The notes under the pieces: generated by a model
Seen by the model: the letters and a program-made list of their open reading frames with translations, nothing else
Database searches by the model: none
What the model was told of the DNA's origin: nothing
Position numbers and translations under genes: made by a program
Part shown: positions 46,504-56,497 of the stretch, in pieces
Numbering within the stretch: the stretch's first letter is position 1
How the letters are laid out: every line of letters starts with the position of its first letter
DNA from: Alphaproteobacteria bacterium
Lineage (GTDB): Bacteria > Pseudomonadota > Alphaproteobacteria > Micropepsales > Micropepsaceae
Assembly (NCBI GenBank): GCA_947462105.1
Contig: CANHNJ010000005.1
Coordinates: forward strand, 51,377 to 115,376
DNA: 64,000 bases
Direction: 5' to 3'

Positions 46504-48719
46504 AAAAAACTCACCGGATCGACATCGACGGCGACGCGCACCGCGCCCGGCACTTTTACGCGCGCCAGCCAGGCGCGCATATAGGCCTGCACATCGACGC
46601 CGCGCGCCGCCTGCACCAATAGCCGTTCGCGCGTCTGCCCACGCAGCAGGGCATAGAAGGCGGGCGTCGGGCCCCAGACTTTCACATCCCTGGCAGCGGG
46701 CGCGGTTTTTGCCAGTTCGCGTGCCACATCGCGCACCGCTTCGCCGTCGTAACCGGAGACAATGATCGCGGCCAGCCGCCCGAACGGCGGCGCGGCGGCG
46801 GCTTCGCGGAACATGCGCTCCTGTTCGTAGAAGCCGTCGCGGTCGCCCGACGCCAGCGCCTGCATCACCGCATCATCGGGATTGCGGGTCTGCAGCAGGA
46901 CCAAACCCGGCTTCTCGGCGCGGCCAGCGCGTCCCGAAACCTGGTGCAGAAGCTGGAAGGTGCGTTCGCGCGCCCGCACATCGCCATCTGCGCCGCCCAG
47001 ATCGGCATCGATCACGCCGACCAGCGTCAGGTGCGGAAAGTGATGGCCCTTGGCGACGATCTGGGTGCCGATCAGCACATCGATCTCGCGGCTGGCGAAG
47101 GCGCGCAGCGGGCCCTGAATCTCGCCGCGCGTCGCCATCGTGTCGGACGAGGCGATGGCATAGCGCGCATTGGGGAAGAAGGCGGCGAACTCCTCCGCCA
47201 CCCGCTCCACGCCGGGGCCGCAGGCGATCAGCGCGCCGCTTTCATGGCAGGCGGGACATTCGCTCGGCGCGGCAATCTCGTAGCCGCACTGGTGACAGGC
47301 GAGGCGGCGGCGATAGCGATGCTCCACCAGCCAGGTCGAACAACTGGGGCAGGTCAATTTGTGGCCGCAGGCTTCGCACAGCGTCAGCGGGGCATAGCCG
47401 CGCCTGTTCAGGAACAGCATCGCCTGTTCGCCCGCCGCCAGTGTCTCTGCGATGGCGGTGCGCAAGGGCGGCGACAGCCATTGCGCTTTCACTGCCGCGT
47501 CAACCGGATCACGTTCCTGGCGCAGATCGACCAGCTTGACGCTGGGCAAGCCGGCGACGCCATGCCGCCGCGCCAGAATGTGATGCGCGTAACGCCCGCT
47601 GGTGGCGTTGACGAAACTTTCCAGCGACGGCGTGGCGCTGGCCAGCACGACCGGCGCGCCTTCGATCCGTCCCCGCACCACCGCCATGTCGCGGGCGTGA
47701 TACAGCGCCCCTTCCTGCTGCTTGAAGGCCTGTTCGTGTTCCTCGTCCACCACGATCAGGCCCAGTTCGCTGAAGGGCAGAAACAGGGCCGAGCGCGCGC
47801 CCACCACGACGCGGGCTTCGCCGTTCAGCACGGCGCGATAGACGCGGCGGCGTTCCTTCTGCGACAGGTCGCTGTGCCATTCGGCGGGCCGCACCCCGAA
47901 GCGGGCGGTGAAGCGTTCCAGGAACTGCGCCGTCAGCGCGATCTCCGGCAACAGGATCAGCGCCTGCCGGTTCTGCCGCAGCGCCTGCGCCACCGCCTCG
48001 AAGTAAACCTCGGTCTTGCCCGAACCGGTGACGCCATCCAGCAGGTGCGCCGAGAAATTCTGCGCCGTCACTGCTTCGCATAGCGCCGCTGCGGCACCGG
48101 CCTGGTCGCCGCTGAGTGTCACGGTCGTGCAATCCGGATCGGGCACGGCAAACGGCGCGAATTCCGGCAGCGTCGTCGCCACCAGTGCGCCTGCCGCGAC
48201 CAGCCCGCGCACCACGGCGGCGGAGACATTGGCGTCTTCCGCCAATCCCGCCACCGAGCGCGCCAGGCCGTCGGCGGCAATCTCCAGGGCGCGCTTGCGC
48301 GGTTCTGAAAGGCGCGCGGGTACCGTTTCGCCTTTCACATAGGCGGTGCGCCGTGCTTCCGGTTCGAACGCGTCCCGGCTGCGCAGCGCCATTGCCAGGA
48401 TCGCGCCCGGCGGCGACAGGGTGTAGTCGGCGACCCAGTCGATGAAGTCGCACAGTTTGGCGGGCAGGGCGGGGCCACCTTCCAGCCCCACCGCGACCTT
48501 CAGGCGATTGTCGCCGACCGCGCCTTCGGCCGCGCCCCACACCACGCCCAGCATCTCGGTGGAGCCCAGCGGCGCGACCACCAGCGTGCCGCGCGGCAAC
48601 GCGGTTTCCAGCTTGTAGTCATAGGCGCCCGCCAGCGGACGCGGCAGCAGCACGCCCGCGCGGGGCTTTGCTGGCAACGCGATCTCAGGGGAAGCCGGCT
48701 TGGGAAAAGGCCGTCGCAT
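46500..48719 (-). CDS. priA: Primosomal protein N' (replication restart helicase PriA)
   Basis: PriA reloads the replisome at stalled forks. The 739-residue protein has an N-terminal DNA-binding domain ([20 protein letters not shown]) and a helicase core with Walker [21 protein letters not shown] and motif [19 protein letters not shown] zinc-binding module follows ([17 protein letters not shown] and [10 protein letters not shown]...CPACHESG, four CxxC pairs). The core closes with [21 protein letters not shown] and [11 protein letters not shown]. The length is typical. It diverges from xerC with an 82-base gap and overlaps leuC at their 3' ends. Confidence 0.97.
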   Translation of the reverse strand: MRRPFPKPASPEIALPAKPRAGVLLPRPLAGAYDYKLETALPRGTLVVAPLGSTEMLGVVWGAAEGAVGDNRLKVAVGLEGGPALPAKLCDFIDWVADYTLSPPGAILAMALRSRDAFEPEARRTAYVKGETVPARLSEPRKRALEIAADGLARSVAGLAEDANVSAAVVRGLVAAGALVATTLPEFAPFAVPDPDCTTVTLSGDQAGAAAALCEAVTAQNFSAHLLDGVTGSGKTEVYFEAVAQALRQNRQALILLPEIALTAQFLERFTARFGVRPAEWHSDLSQKERRRVYRAVLNGEARVVVGARSALFLPFSELGLIVVDEEHEQAFKQQEGALYHARDMAVVRGRIEGAPVVLASATPSLESFVNATSGRYAHHILARRHGVAGLPSVKLVDLRQERDPVDAAVKAQWLSPPLRTAIAETLAAGEQAMLFLNRRGYAPLTLCEACGHKLTCPSCSTWLVEHRYRRRLACHQCGYEIAAPSECPACHESGALIACGPGVERVAEEFAAFFPNARYAIASSDTMATRGEIQGPLRAFASREIDVLIGTQIVAKGHHFPHLTLVGVIDADLGGADGDVRARERTFQLLHQVSGRAGRAEKPGLVLLQTRNPDDAVMQALASGDRDGFYEQERMFREAAAAPPFGRLAAIIVSGYDGEAVRDVARELAKTAPAARDVKVWGPTPAFYALLRGQTRERLLVQAARGVDVQAYMRAWLARVKVPGAVRVAVDVDPVSFF

Positions 48720-48801
48720 GGGCTACAATTCGTATGGCGGTGCAGCAGGGTCAACGCTTTTCTGGAGGTCGGAACGGAAATGCGCGAATCGCGGGTTGTG
48801 C

Positions 48802-49725
48802 GTGGCTAAGGCGCAGGCGTTCGATGCGTTGCGCAAGCTGTGGCTGGAGCAGCTGGCGCATGAACGCCGCGCCTCGCCGCACACGCTGCGCGCCTATGGC
48901 GACGATGCGGCGCGCTTCGGCGGGTTCCTGGTGCATCACCTGGGCGGCACCGTGAACGCCAATGCGCTGCGCACATTGGCCCCCGCCGACATCCGCGCCT
49001 TCATCACCCATCGCCGCGCCGAAGGCCTGGGCGCGGGCGGGGTGCAGCGGGCGCTGGCGGCGATCCGCAGCTTCTACCGCTTCCTGGCGCGCGAAGGCAT
49101 TCTGGAGAATGCCGCGCCGCAAGGCGTGCGTTCGCCGCGCTTGCCCAAGCGATTGCCGCGCCCGCTGTCACAGGATGATGCAGCCCGCGCGCTGACAGTG
49201 GCGCGCGACAATGACATTGACTGGATCGGGCGGCGCGACGCTGCGCTGCTGACGCTGCTCTATGGCGCGGGCCTGCGCATCTCCGAAGCGTTGTCGCTGA
49301 AGCGCGGCGATGTGCCGTTGGGCGAGACGCTCACCATCCTGGGCAAGGGCCGCAAGGAGCGCAGCGTGCCGGTGCTGTCGCTGCTGCGCGAGGCCATTGC
49401 GGATTATGCGCAACAGATTCCCTTCACTGGCGAAGCCGCCGCGCCGCTGTTCCTGTCCCGCCGGGGCCGCGCCATGAGCGCGCGCGAGGCGCAAGCCCTG
49501 ATGCAGCGGCTGCGCGGGAGCCTGGGCCTGTCGGAAAAGGCGACGCCACATGCGCTGCGCCATTCCTTTGCCACCCACCTGTTGCAGGGCGGCGGCGACC
49601 TGCGCAGCGTGCAGGAACTGCTGGGCCACGCCTCGCTCTCCACCACCCAGGTCTATACCGCCATCGAGACCAGCCAGCTCTTGAAGACCTACCAGGCGGC
49701 GCATCCGCGGGCGCGCCGATCCTGA
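48802..49725 (+). CDS. xerC: Tyrosine recombinase XerC
   Basis: XerC with XerD resolves chromosome dimers at dif. The protein (307 residues from the GTG at 48802) has the N-terminal SAM-like domain (LAHERRASPHTLRAYGDDAA). The catalytic set is Arg in GAGLRISEALSLK, Lys in ILGKGRKERSVPV, HxxR in TPHALRHSFATHLLQ, His in LLGHASLSTTQVYT, and the Tyr nucleophile in that same motif. A TTG two codons upstream (48796) is an alternative start; neither has a strong ribosome-binding site. It is housekeeping rather than element-borne, as no att or island features surround it. Confidence 0.94.
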   Translation: MAKAQAFDALRKLWLEQLAHERRASPHTLRAYGDDAARFGGFLVHHLGGTVNANALRTLAPADIRAFITHRRAEGLGAGGVQRALAAIRSFYRFLAREGILENAAPQGVRSPRLPKRLPRPLSQDDAARALTVARDNDIDWIGRRDAALLTLLYGAGLRISEALSLKRGDVPLGETLTILGKGRKERSVPVLSLLREAIADYAQQIPFTGEAAAPLFLSRRGRAMSAREAQALMQRLRGSLGLSEKATPHALRHSFATHLLQGGGDLRSVQELLGHASLSTTQVYTAIETSQLLKTYQAAHPRARRS

Positions 49726-49814
49726 CGTTTCTGTAATCTTGGCTCGCGTTGCAAACGGTTTTGTCGCCGTTAAGCTGGGCGCAAAGAGAAAAACCTGTCC
49801 TGGGGGGACATTCC

Positions 49815-51092
49815 ATGAAGTCGCATTTTCCCGCCGCGCTTGCGGCCCTTTTGGCCTGCGCCATTGCGCCCGCCTTCGCCCAGGAACCCGATGGCCTGAA
49901 GCTGCCGCGCGGCTTCCACGCCCAGGTCGTGGCCGAAAGCCTGCCGAACCTGCGCCACCTGGCGGTACGCGACAACAACACGATCTATGCCTCCACCCGG
50001 GCGGCGGTGCGTGGCGCCACGGCCAATCCCGGCATTCTCGCCCTGCATCTCGACGCCAATCATAAAGTCGACAAGACCGACCATTTCAGCGAAGTCAGCG
50101 GCGGCACCGGCATCCGCATCCAGGGCAACACGCTCTATGGCAGCACCGTCACCGATGTGTACCGCATCGCGCTGAAGCCGGGCGAAAGCGTGCCCAGCGC
50201 CACGCCCGAAGTGGTGGTCAGCGGCATGCCGGGCGCCGCCTTCAACAACCGCATGGTGGTGCTGGACGGCAAGGGCAATCTCTTTGTCTCGGTCGGCGGC
50301 ACCGGCAACATCTGCACCGCCCCTGCCGGACGCGGTGCCAAGCCCAAGGGCCTGCATCCGTGCCCCGGCGTCACTGATCGCGGCGGCGTCTGGAAGTTCA
50401 GTGCGTCGAAGCTGAACCAGAAATTCCCCGCCGACGGCGTGCAGGTGGCGACCGGCCTGCGCGACAGCGATGCGATGGATTTTCGCGCTGGTGATGGCCT
50501 CTATCTCTACATGCATGACCGCAGCGCCACGCACGAAACCTGGCCTGACCTGGTGAGCGAGCAGGACGAAGAAAACCTGTCGGAGGAATTCCACCGCATC
50601 GCCGGCAAGGATGTGGTCAACATGGGCTGGCCCTACACTTATTGGGATGGCGCCAAGAAGATTCGCCTGATGGCGCCGGAATATGGCGGCAACGGCAAGG
50701 TCTCGCCGCCCGCCGGCATCTATGCCGACCCGATTGTGACCTTCCCCACCTCGCACTCCGCGCCGCTGGGCCTGGTCTTCTACAATGGCCGCCAGTTCCC
50801 GGCCTCCTATCGCGGCGGCGCCTTCGTGGCGCGGCACGGCGGCAATGGTCCGGAGCGGCCGGAAGGCCGTTCGGGGTTCGACGTAATGTTCATTCCCTTC
50901 ACGGGCAACGGCAAGCCGGGCACGCCGGTGACCTTTGCCGACGGCTTTGCGGGCCCGACCCCAGCCTCCAAGATCGTGGCCAAGGCCACCTATCGCCCGG
51001 TGGGCGTGGCGGTGGGCCCGGACGGCTCGCTCTATGTCTCGGAATCCAACAAGGGCCGGATCTGGCGCATTTATTACGACGGCAAGCCCTGA
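49815..51092 (+). CDS. Secreted PQQ-type sugar dehydrogenase (sorbosone dehydrogenase-like)
   Basis: The 425-residue protein starts with a signal peptide (SHFPAALAALLACAIAPAFA), so it is periplasmic. The mature protein is a six-bladed beta propeller of the soluble glucose/sorbosone dehydrogenase class: KLPRGFHAQVVAESLPNLRH, GGTGIRIQGNTLYGSTVTDV, DGKGNLFVSVGGTGNIC, ATGLRDSDAMDF, and RPVGVAVGPDGSLYVSESNK. These enzymes oxidise aldoses or aldonolactone precursors using pyrroloquinoline quinone. It may feed the sugar-acid genes 8-12 kb downstream, but that link is inferred from function only. It ends before a terminator-like hairpin. Confidence 0.83.
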   Translation: MKSHFPAALAALLACAIAPAFAQEPDGLKLPRGFHAQVVAESLPNLRHLAVRDNNTIYASTRAAVRGATANPGILALHLDANHKVDKTDHFSEVSGGTGIRIQGNTLYGSTVTDVYRIALKPGESVPSATPEVVVSGMPGAAFNNRMVVLDGKGNLFVSVGGTGNICTAPAGRGAKPKGLHPCPGVTDRGGVWKFSASKLNQKFPADGVQVATGLRDSDAMDFRAGDGLYLYMHDRSATHETWPDLVSEQDEENLSEEFHRIAGKDVVNMGWPYTYWDGAKKIRLMAPEYGGNGKVSPPAGIYADPIVTFPTSHSAPLGLVFYNGRQFPASYRGGAFVARHGGNGPERPEGRSGFDVMFIPFTGNGKPGTPVTFADGFAGPTPASKIVAKATYRPVGVAVGPDGSLYVSESNKGRIWRIYYDGKP

Positions 51093-51141
51093 GTCCGGCG
51101 GAAATCCAGCTTTCTTAAGGTTTCTCTGTTGCAGTGCCCGG

Positions 51142-51165
51142 ACGGGTGGGATATTTCCCGCCCGT
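51142..51165 (+). terminator. Terminator-like hairpin after the sugar dehydrogenase
   Basis: acgggtggga-tatt-tcccgcccgt forms a 10-bp stem with one G-U pair, 50 bases after the stop. A TTGCAG / GATATT pair (51129-51134, 51150-51155) overlaps it and could be a weak promoter for tRNA-Thr. Confidence 0.5.
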
Positions 51166-51185
51166 TCCCAGCCTTTTGGGCCAGG

Positions 51186-51261
51186 GCCGCTTTAGCTCAG
51201 TTGGTAGAGCACATCATTCGTAATGATGGGGTCAGGTGTTCGAGTCACCTAAGCGGCACCA
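51186..51261 (+). tRNA. tRNA-Thr (anticodon CGT)
   Basis: The acceptor is GCCGCTT/AAGCGGC, the D arm TAGCTCAGTTGGTAGAGCA, the anticodon stem CATCA/TGATG with loop TTCGTAA (anticodon CGT), and the T arm AGGTG-TTCGAGT-CACCT. The discriminator is A and CCA is encoded. The following 108 bases to the kinase gene hold no gene. Confidence 0.97.
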
Positions 51262-51369
51262 TTTCTTCTCGCGCTGATGCGCGCAAAGAAATGACAGGCC
51301 CCGGCCACCGGGAACTTCTCCCTTTCCGCCGCCCTCCCCCCGCCGTGCCGGGCGCGGTATAACGCCTGC

Positions 51370-52680
51370 ATGTCCCTGCAAACCCGCGTTCTGGGCTCCA
51401 TCGCTCTGCTGCTGGTGCTGGCGCTGCTGGGCGGCAGCGCCGCGCTGGTGCTGAACGCGCGCGCGGCGGCGCAGACCGAAGTGCACACGGCCTTTCATGG
51501 CGCCGCCGAGTCCGTGCGCGACACCATGAAGGGTAATGTCGCCCACACCGTCACGCTGCGCGAAGTCGTGGCCAGCTTCGAAGGCCAGCGCCATGTCCGC
51601 GCCGCGCTGGTCAACGAGGATGGCCGTGTCATCGTGCAGTCGCAGATCGCGCAACTGGACAACCCCGCGCCGGGCTGGTTCGCGTGGCTGATCGAACCGG
51701 CGCCGCTTTCCATCACCATTCCCATCAACCTGCCGCAATTTCCCTGCGTGCTGCAGCTGTTGACCGATCCGCGCAGCGAGATGGCGCAAAGCTGGGGTCA
51801 TGTCGTCACTGCCTTTCTCACCATGCTGGCCTTCTGCGCCGGGGCGATGGCGGTGGTGTCGCTGGCGTTCCGCCATGCGCTGCGCCACCTGAAGGACTTG
51901 CAGGCCGGCATGCTCGATGTCTCCCGGGGCCATTACCAGACGCGGCTGGAAGCCAGGGGTGCGCCGGAATTCGCGGAGCTGGCGGACGGCTTCAACCACA
52001 TGGCGGGGCGGCTGGAGCAATTCTCCGACAGCAACCGGCGGCTGGAACAGCAGATCAACCAGGTGCAGGAAGAAGAACGCGCCGGTATCGCGCGCGATTT
52101 GCATGATGAAGTGGGACCGTATCTTTTTGCGCTGCAGGTCGATGCCAGCGCGCTGGTGAAATCGACGGAGCCCGAGACGCGCGGCCGCGGTCAGGCCATC
52201 CGCGACGCGGTGATGCACATCCAGCAGCAGGTGAAGGACATCTTGCGCCAGTTGCGGCCGGCCAGCGAACTGGAATTCGGACTGGAAGCGGCCATCGCCG
52301 ACCAGATCCTGTTCTGGTCGCGGCGCTATCCCGCGATTCGCTTCGAGCGCAGCGTGGGCAGCGACCTGGCGCTGGACCGGCGCGGCGAGGATACGGCGCT
52401 GCGCATCGTGCAGGAAGGTCTCAGCAACGCGGTGCGCCATGGCAACCCCGGCCTGATCCGCGTGGTGATCGCGGGCCAGCCCGATGGCGTGCGGGTGAGC
52501 GTCGAGGATGATGGCGGCGGGCTGAAGCAATCGGCGGCCGGTCTCAGTCAGATGGGCTTGCCCGGGCTGGAGGAGCGCGTGCGCGCCCTGGATGGCCGTT
52601 TCATCGTGGAAGACCTGCCGGGCAAGGGCGTGCGCCTGGTGGCGCTGCTGCCAGACCGCCGCGTGCGGGAGGTGGCATGA
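51370..52680 (+). CDS. Sensor histidine kinase, MoxY/NarX-type (HisKA_3)
   Basis: The 436-residue membrane kinase has an N-terminal transmembrane helix (SIALLLVLALLGGSAALVL), a periplasmic LapD/MoxY-like sensor region, and a second helix (FLTMLAFCAGAMAVVSLAF). Next come a HAMP domain (GHYQTRLEARGAPEFAELAD), a HisKA_3 dimerisation helix with phospho-acceptor His245 (ERAGIARDLHDEVGPYL) and an HATPase domain with NAVRHG, VEDDGGGL and GLPGLEERVRAL. The ATGA overlap joins it to the response regulator. MoxYX-like systems regulate methanol and one-carbon genes in some alphaproteobacteria, but no such genes are present here, so the signal is unknown. Confidence 0.9.
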   Translation: MSLQTRVLGSIALLLVLALLGGSAALVLNARAAAQTEVHTAFHGAAESVRDTMKGNVAHTVTLREVVASFEGQRHVRAALVNEDGRVIVQSQIAQLDNPAPGWFAWLIEPAPLSITIPINLPQFPCVLQLLTDPRSEMAQSWGHVVTAFLTMLAFCAGAMAVVSLAFRHALRHLKDLQAGMLDVSRGHYQTRLEARGAPEFAELADGFNHMAGRLEQFSDSNRRLEQQINQVQEEERAGIARDLHDEVGPYLFALQVDASALVKSTEPETRGRGQAIRDAVMHIQQQVKDILRQLRPASELEFGLEAAIADQILFWSRRYPAIRFERSVGSDLALDRRGEDTALRIVQEGLSNAVRHGNPGLIRVVIAGQPDGVRVSVEDDGGGLKQSAAGLSQMGLPGLEERVRALDGRFIVEDLPGKGVRLVALLPDRRVREVA

Positions 52681-53303
52681 CCCGTATCCTGCTGGTGGAT
52701 GATCACGCCATCGTGCGTGATGGCATTCGCCGCCTTCTGGCCGAGCGCGGCTTTGCGTTCTTGGAAGTCGCCAGCGGCGAAGCGGCGCTGGAACAATTGG
52801 CGGGCGGGGCGTGCGACCTGGTGATCCTCGATCTCAACCTGCCCGGGCTGGGCGGGCTGGAACTGCTGCGCCGCGTGCTCAAGCTGCATCCCGCGCAGAA
52901 GGTGCTGGTCTTCTCGCAGCACACCGAGACGATCTACGCCACCCGCGCCATGGAAGCGGGCGCGCGCGGCTTTGTCAGCAAGAACGCGGCGCCGGAAGAA
53001 TTGCTGGCGGCGGTAGCAACAGTGCTGGCGGGTGGCACGGTGATCGAGCGCGACATCGCCGGCGAAATTGCCCTGCAGGGCATCGGCGAGAACGCCTATC
53101 TGCGGCCCCTGACCCAGCGCGACATCGAGATCTTGCGCCTGCTGGCGCAGGGCAACAGCCTGACCCAGATCGGCGATGCGCTGGGCATTGCCTACAAGAC
53201 GGTGGCCAACACTCTGTCGCGCATCAAGGAGAAGCTGGGCGTCAGCCATACCGCCGACCTGATCCGCATCGCGGTGGGGCGTGGGCTGACGGATCTGGGC
53301 TGA
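52677..53303 (+). CDS. NarL/FixJ-type response regulator
   Basis: The 208-residue protein has a receiver domain (RILLVDDHAIVRDGIRRLL, phospho-acceptor Asp52 in DLVILDLNLPGLGGLE, Lys in GFVSKNAAPEELL) and a LuxR-type helix-turn-helix (LTQRDIEILRLLAQGNSLTQ then GIAYKTVANTLSRIKEKLGV). It is coupled by a four-base overlap to the upstream kinase, and the two form an orthodox two-component pair. Targets are unknown; the secreted VOC-domain gene 43 bases downstream is a natural candidate for cotranscription. Confidence 0.92.
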   Translation: MTRILLVDDHAIVRDGIRRLLAERGFAFLEVASGEAALEQLAGGACDLVILDLNLPGLGGLELLRRVLKLHPAQKVLVFSQHTETIYATRAMEAGARGFVSKNAAPEELLAAVATVLAGGTVIERDIAGEIALQGIGENAYLRPLTQRDIEILRLLAQGNSLTQIGDALGIAYKTVANTLSRIKEKLGVSHTADLIRIAVGRGLTDLG

Positions 53304-53346
53304 GCGTGCTACAACGTGCCATAAGAAAATAATAAGAGGGGACATC

Positions 53347-54345
53347 ATGCTGCGTCCGGTTCTGGCGAGCCTTGCCACCATCAGCCTGACGATGATCGCG
53401 GTGCAGGCCCAGGCGCCGCTGGCCGCGCCGCGCTTCCATCACCTCGAACTGAACGCCGTCGATCCCGATGCCGCGATCGCGTTCTATGTGAAGCAATTTC
53501 CCGCCACCGCGAAAACCACATGGGAAGGCAAGCCTGCCCTGTCTTCGCCGGACAATGTGCTGATCGTCTTCAACCAAGTGACGCGCCCGCCCCAGGCCGA
53601 TTCCAATGTCACGGCCTACTGGCATTTCGGCTGGAACGTGGTCGATTCCCGCAAGAGCCTGGAGGCGTGGCGGGCTCAGAATATCCTGGTGCCGTTCTAC
53701 ACCGATGATGCGGGCGGCTTTGTCGGCATCAGCAGCGACACCTATCCCTATCCGCCCGGCGTGCCGGGACGGACGCGGGCGCAACTGGCCGAGGCCAAGG
53801 CGCAAAATCTCCAGCCACGCCGCGAAGCGGGCAATGGCTATATCGCCGGTCCCGATGGCGCGGTCATCGAGTTCACCGGCAACGCCCCGGCCGAGCGCGT
53901 CGATCATGTGCATATGTGGCAGGACGATCCGGTCTGTGCCCAGCTCTGGTACCAGACGCACCTGCAGGCGACGCCGCGTGGCGCGGGCCGTGGCGCGCCT
54001 GCACCTTTGCCCGCGCTCGCAGATTGCAAGCAGGCGCGCAGCCCCGAACCGTCATGGCCCTCGCTGACAAAGGAAGGCACCTATCGCGCCCCCGCGGGCG
54101 GCGTCAGTTTCAGCGGCGTGGCGATGAGCTGGTATCCCAACCAGACAGCCAGGCCGTTGGCGCCGACCACGGGCCGCCTGATGGATCATGTTGGCCTGGC
54201 CGTCACGGATATCGATGCCTGGGTGGCCAAGCTGCGCGGCGAAGGCGTGACGATCCTGCGACCCGCCTATCAAGTCGGGATGACGCGCGCGGCGATGATC
54301 GAAGGCCCCAGCCGCGAAGCCATCGAGCTGGTGGAAGTGAAATAG
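53347..54345 (+). CDS. Secreted VOC-superfamily protein (glyoxalase-like)
   Basis: The 332-residue protein has an N-terminal signal peptide (MLRPVLASLATISLTMIAVQAQA). Two VOC modules follow: the first begins RFHHLELNAVDPDAAIAFYV and includes YWHFGWNVVDSRKSLEAW and DGAVIEFTGN; the second begins FSGVAMSWYP and includes LMDHVGLAVTDIDAWVAKLR, then EGPSREAIELVEVK. Histidine and glutamate ligands suitable for a metal are conserved. Extracytoplasmic VOC proteins are uncommon and their substrates are generally unknown. It is convergent with the amber-interrupted gene next door, one base separating their stops. Confidence 0.75.
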   Translation: MLRPVLASLATISLTMIAVQAQAPLAAPRFHHLELNAVDPDAAIAFYVKQFPATAKTTWEGKPALSSPDNVLIVFNQVTRPPQADSNVTAYWHFGWNVVDSRKSLEAWRAQNILVPFYTDDAGGFVGISSDTYPYPPGVPGRTRAQLAEAKAQNLQPRREAGNGYIAGPDGAVIEFTGNAPAERVDHVHMWQDDPVCAQLWYQTHLQATPRGAGRGAPAPLPALADCKQARSPEPSWPSLTKEGTYRAPAGGVSFSGVAMSWYPNQTARPLAPTTGRLMDHVGLAVTDIDAWVAKLRGEGVTILRPAYQVGMTRAAMIEGPSREAIELVEVK

Positions 54346-54346
54346 C

Positions 54347-54979
54347 TCAACGGCTCATGCTGATGTCACGCACCCGGCCGTTGCGGGCATTGTAGGTGCA
54401 GCTGTAATTCCATTGCACCCGCAGCCGGTCCATCTGGCGCAGCTCGCCCTGGCCAGTGACCTGGATATCGATCTGCGATTGCTGGCCATAGCGATTCTGG
54501 CTGAGGAAAATCTTGAAGTTGGACGCGGTGGGATTGCGCCGCTGGGCATAATCCAGCACGGCGTCATAACAGGCCTGCGCTGCCGCCTTGCGCGGATCGC
54601 CACCCGCAACCGGACGGTTGCCGCCAAAATCAACGTCGCGGCCACCGCGCCCCATATCACCACCGCGATTGCCGCCTTCGGGCGACACCGACACGGCATA
54701 GGCCTGTCCATTGCGGCTGTTGTAGGTGCAGCGATAGCTGAAGGGCCGCCCATCGGCCTGGCCGGCACCGGTGACAAGGCTTTCGGCATTGGCCAACTAC
54801 GCGATGCTGTAGGAGGTGCGTGAAACGCTGCCGGCACTGAGCATGCCGCGCGCCTCGCGCGTCACGGCCCCCCAACAGCCATTGGCCGCGTCATTCTGCG
54901 CCTGCACCGGCAGTGCAAACAGCGCGACAACCAGGTCAGCAGCCAAGCTGCCAAAGGAAATTCCAGCCAGAATTTTCAT
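54347..54979 (-). pseudogene. Secreted protein gene interrupted by an in-frame amber codon
   Basis: From the ATG at 54979 the frame encodes a signal peptide (MKILAGISFGSLAADLVVAL, ending LPVQAQ), then about 30 residues up to SRTSYSIA. A TAG follows at 54797-54799, and the same frame continues without any base change into LANAESLVTGAGQADGRPF and two copies of a Y-x-CTYN-x-RNG motif (YRCTYNSRNG and YSCTYNARNG). The open downstream part would lack a signal peptide if expressed alone. The cleanest reading is one gene of about 210 codons with a nonsense mutation, possibly from CAG or TGG. I recognise no family. The second half contains repeated cysteine motifs suggesting disulfides in the periplasm. 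Confidence 0.8.
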
Positions 54980-55148
54980 GCGGTGCCCCCACCCTAATGT
55001 GTGCCAAGCCTGACATGGCCATCGTGCCTGCTTAAGGGAAGCTGTGAAATGCTGCGTTGCAAAAGATCGCAGCTTGTCTTGCGCGCATCCAGGTTCGCCG
55101 TCACACTCTCGCAAAAGCTGCGCGAATGGCGGCTCCTTGGGGGGGGAC

Positions 55149-56441
55149 ATGACATTGTCCGGCACGCAGACGCCGACGCGCCATCGCTACTGGATCGCGG
55201 TGATGCTCTTCATCACCGTCGTCATCAACTATCTCGACCGCAGCAACATCTCCACCACCGTGGTGGCGATGAAGCAGGAATTCGGGATGGACAATGGCCA
55301 GATGGGCCTGGTGCTCAGCGCCTTCGGCTGGACCTATGCGCTGGGGCAGATTCCCGGCGGCTGGCTGGTCGACCGGATGACGCCGCGCGTCTTCTATCCC
55401 ATCCTGCTGGTGCTGTGGTCGCTGGCGACGCTGTCGATGAGCTTTGTCGGCACCCTGTCGAGCTTCTTCTTCCTGCGGGCGCTGGTGGGCGCACTGGAAG
55501 CACCGTCCTATTCGATCAACAACCAGGTGGTCAGTTCCTGGTTTCCCAACAAGGAACGCGCCAGCGCGGTGGGTTTCTTCATTTCCGCCCAGTTCATCGG
55601 CCCGGCCTTCCTCACCGGCCTTCTATTCTGGCTGGAAGCCAATTACGGCTGGCGCTCGGTCTTCTATGCCACCGGCGCGCTGGGCCTGGCCTGGGGCATC
55701 CTCTGGTATTTCCTCTATCGCGGCCCGCGTGAATCCCGGCTGGCGAACCAGGCCGAGATCGAGGAGATCAAGGCCGGCGGTGCGCTGGTGGATTTCGGCG
55801 CCGCAGATCGCAAGATGCCTGCCGTCTTCAAGTGGGACGATATCGCCACCGTCTTCAAGTACAAGAAGCTGTGGGGCGTCTATCTCGGCCAGTTCGCCAT
55901 CACCTCCAGCCAGTTCTTCTTCCTGACCTGGTTCCCCACCTATCTGATGGAGTACCGGCATCTCAGCAACCTGAAGACCGGCATCTACGCCTCGATTCCC
56001 TTCATGGGCGCGTTCTTCGGCGCGCTCTGCTCGGGCTTCGTCTCGGACTTCATGCTGCGCCGGGGTTTCTCGCTCAGCACGGCGCGCAAGACGCCGATCA
56101 TCACGGGCCTGCTGATCTCCAGCGTCATCATCGTGGCGAACTATGTGGAATCGACCGAGATCGCGGTGCTGTTCTTCACCATCGCCCTGTTCGGCAATGG
56201 CTTGGCCTCGATTGGCTGGTCGCTGATCTCGTCGGTGGCGCCGCAACGGCTGATCGGCCTGACCGGCGGCGCCTTCAACGGCGTCAGCAACCTGTCGGGC
56301 ATTGTCACGCCCACCATCATCGGCTACCTGGCGATCAACGGCAATTTCGCGCCGGGCCTTGCCTACATCGCCGTCGTGGCGCTGCTGGGCGTCTGCTCTT
56401 ACGTATTCCTCATCGGCAAGCTGGAGCCGGTGGAGAAGTAA
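55149..56441 (+). CDS. MFS transporter, ACS family (sugar-acid carrier-like)
   Basis: The 430-residue protein has 12 predicted transmembrane helices with ACS (anion:cation symporter) family features: HRYWIAVMLFITVVINYLDR, then SNISTTVVAMKQEFGMDNGQ, GQIPGGWLVDRMTPRVFYP in the first MFS loop, and RALVGALEAPSYSINNQVVS. The family imports hexuronates, galactonate, glucarate and similar sugar acids. The ATG at 55149 has a G-rich site; the upstream in-frame part to 55044 is not family-like. It ends in a terminator and lies about 4 kb from the gluconolactonase and dehydrogenase genes. Confidence 0.85.
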   Translation: MTLSGTQTPTRHRYWIAVMLFITVVINYLDRSNISTTVVAMKQEFGMDNGQMGLVLSAFGWTYALGQIPGGWLVDRMTPRVFYPILLVLWSLATLSMSFVGTLSSFFFLRALVGALEAPSYSINNQVVSSWFPNKERASAVGFFISAQFIGPAFLTGLLFWLEANYGWRSVFYATGALGLAWGILWYFLYRGPRESRLANQAEIEEIKAGGALVDFGAADRKMPAVFKWDDIATVFKYKKLWGVYLGQFAITSSQFFFLTWFPTYLMEYRHLSNLKTGIYASIPFMGAFFGALCSGFVSDFMLRRGFSLSTARKTPIITGLLISSVIIVANYVESTEIAVLFFTIALFGNGLASIGWSLISSVAPQRLIGLTGGAFNGVSNLSGIVTPTIIGYLAINGNFAPGLAYIAVVALLGVCSYVFLIGKLEPVEK

Positions 56442-56460
56442 CAACCAGCGTACAGACTGG

Positions 56461-56497
56461 AGGCCCGCCGATGCGAACCCGGCGGGCCTTTTCTTTT
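56461..56497 (+). terminator. Intrinsic terminator of the MFS gene
   Basis: aggcccgccg (56461-56470) pairs with cggcgggcct (56480-56489) around atgcgaacc, followed by TTTTCTTTTT. Confidence 0.9.

Noticed and set aside
48802..49725. XerC as the integrase of an island
   Set aside because: The residues are those of housekeeping XerC, it is next to priA as in many genomes, and no direct repeats or foreign genes flank it.
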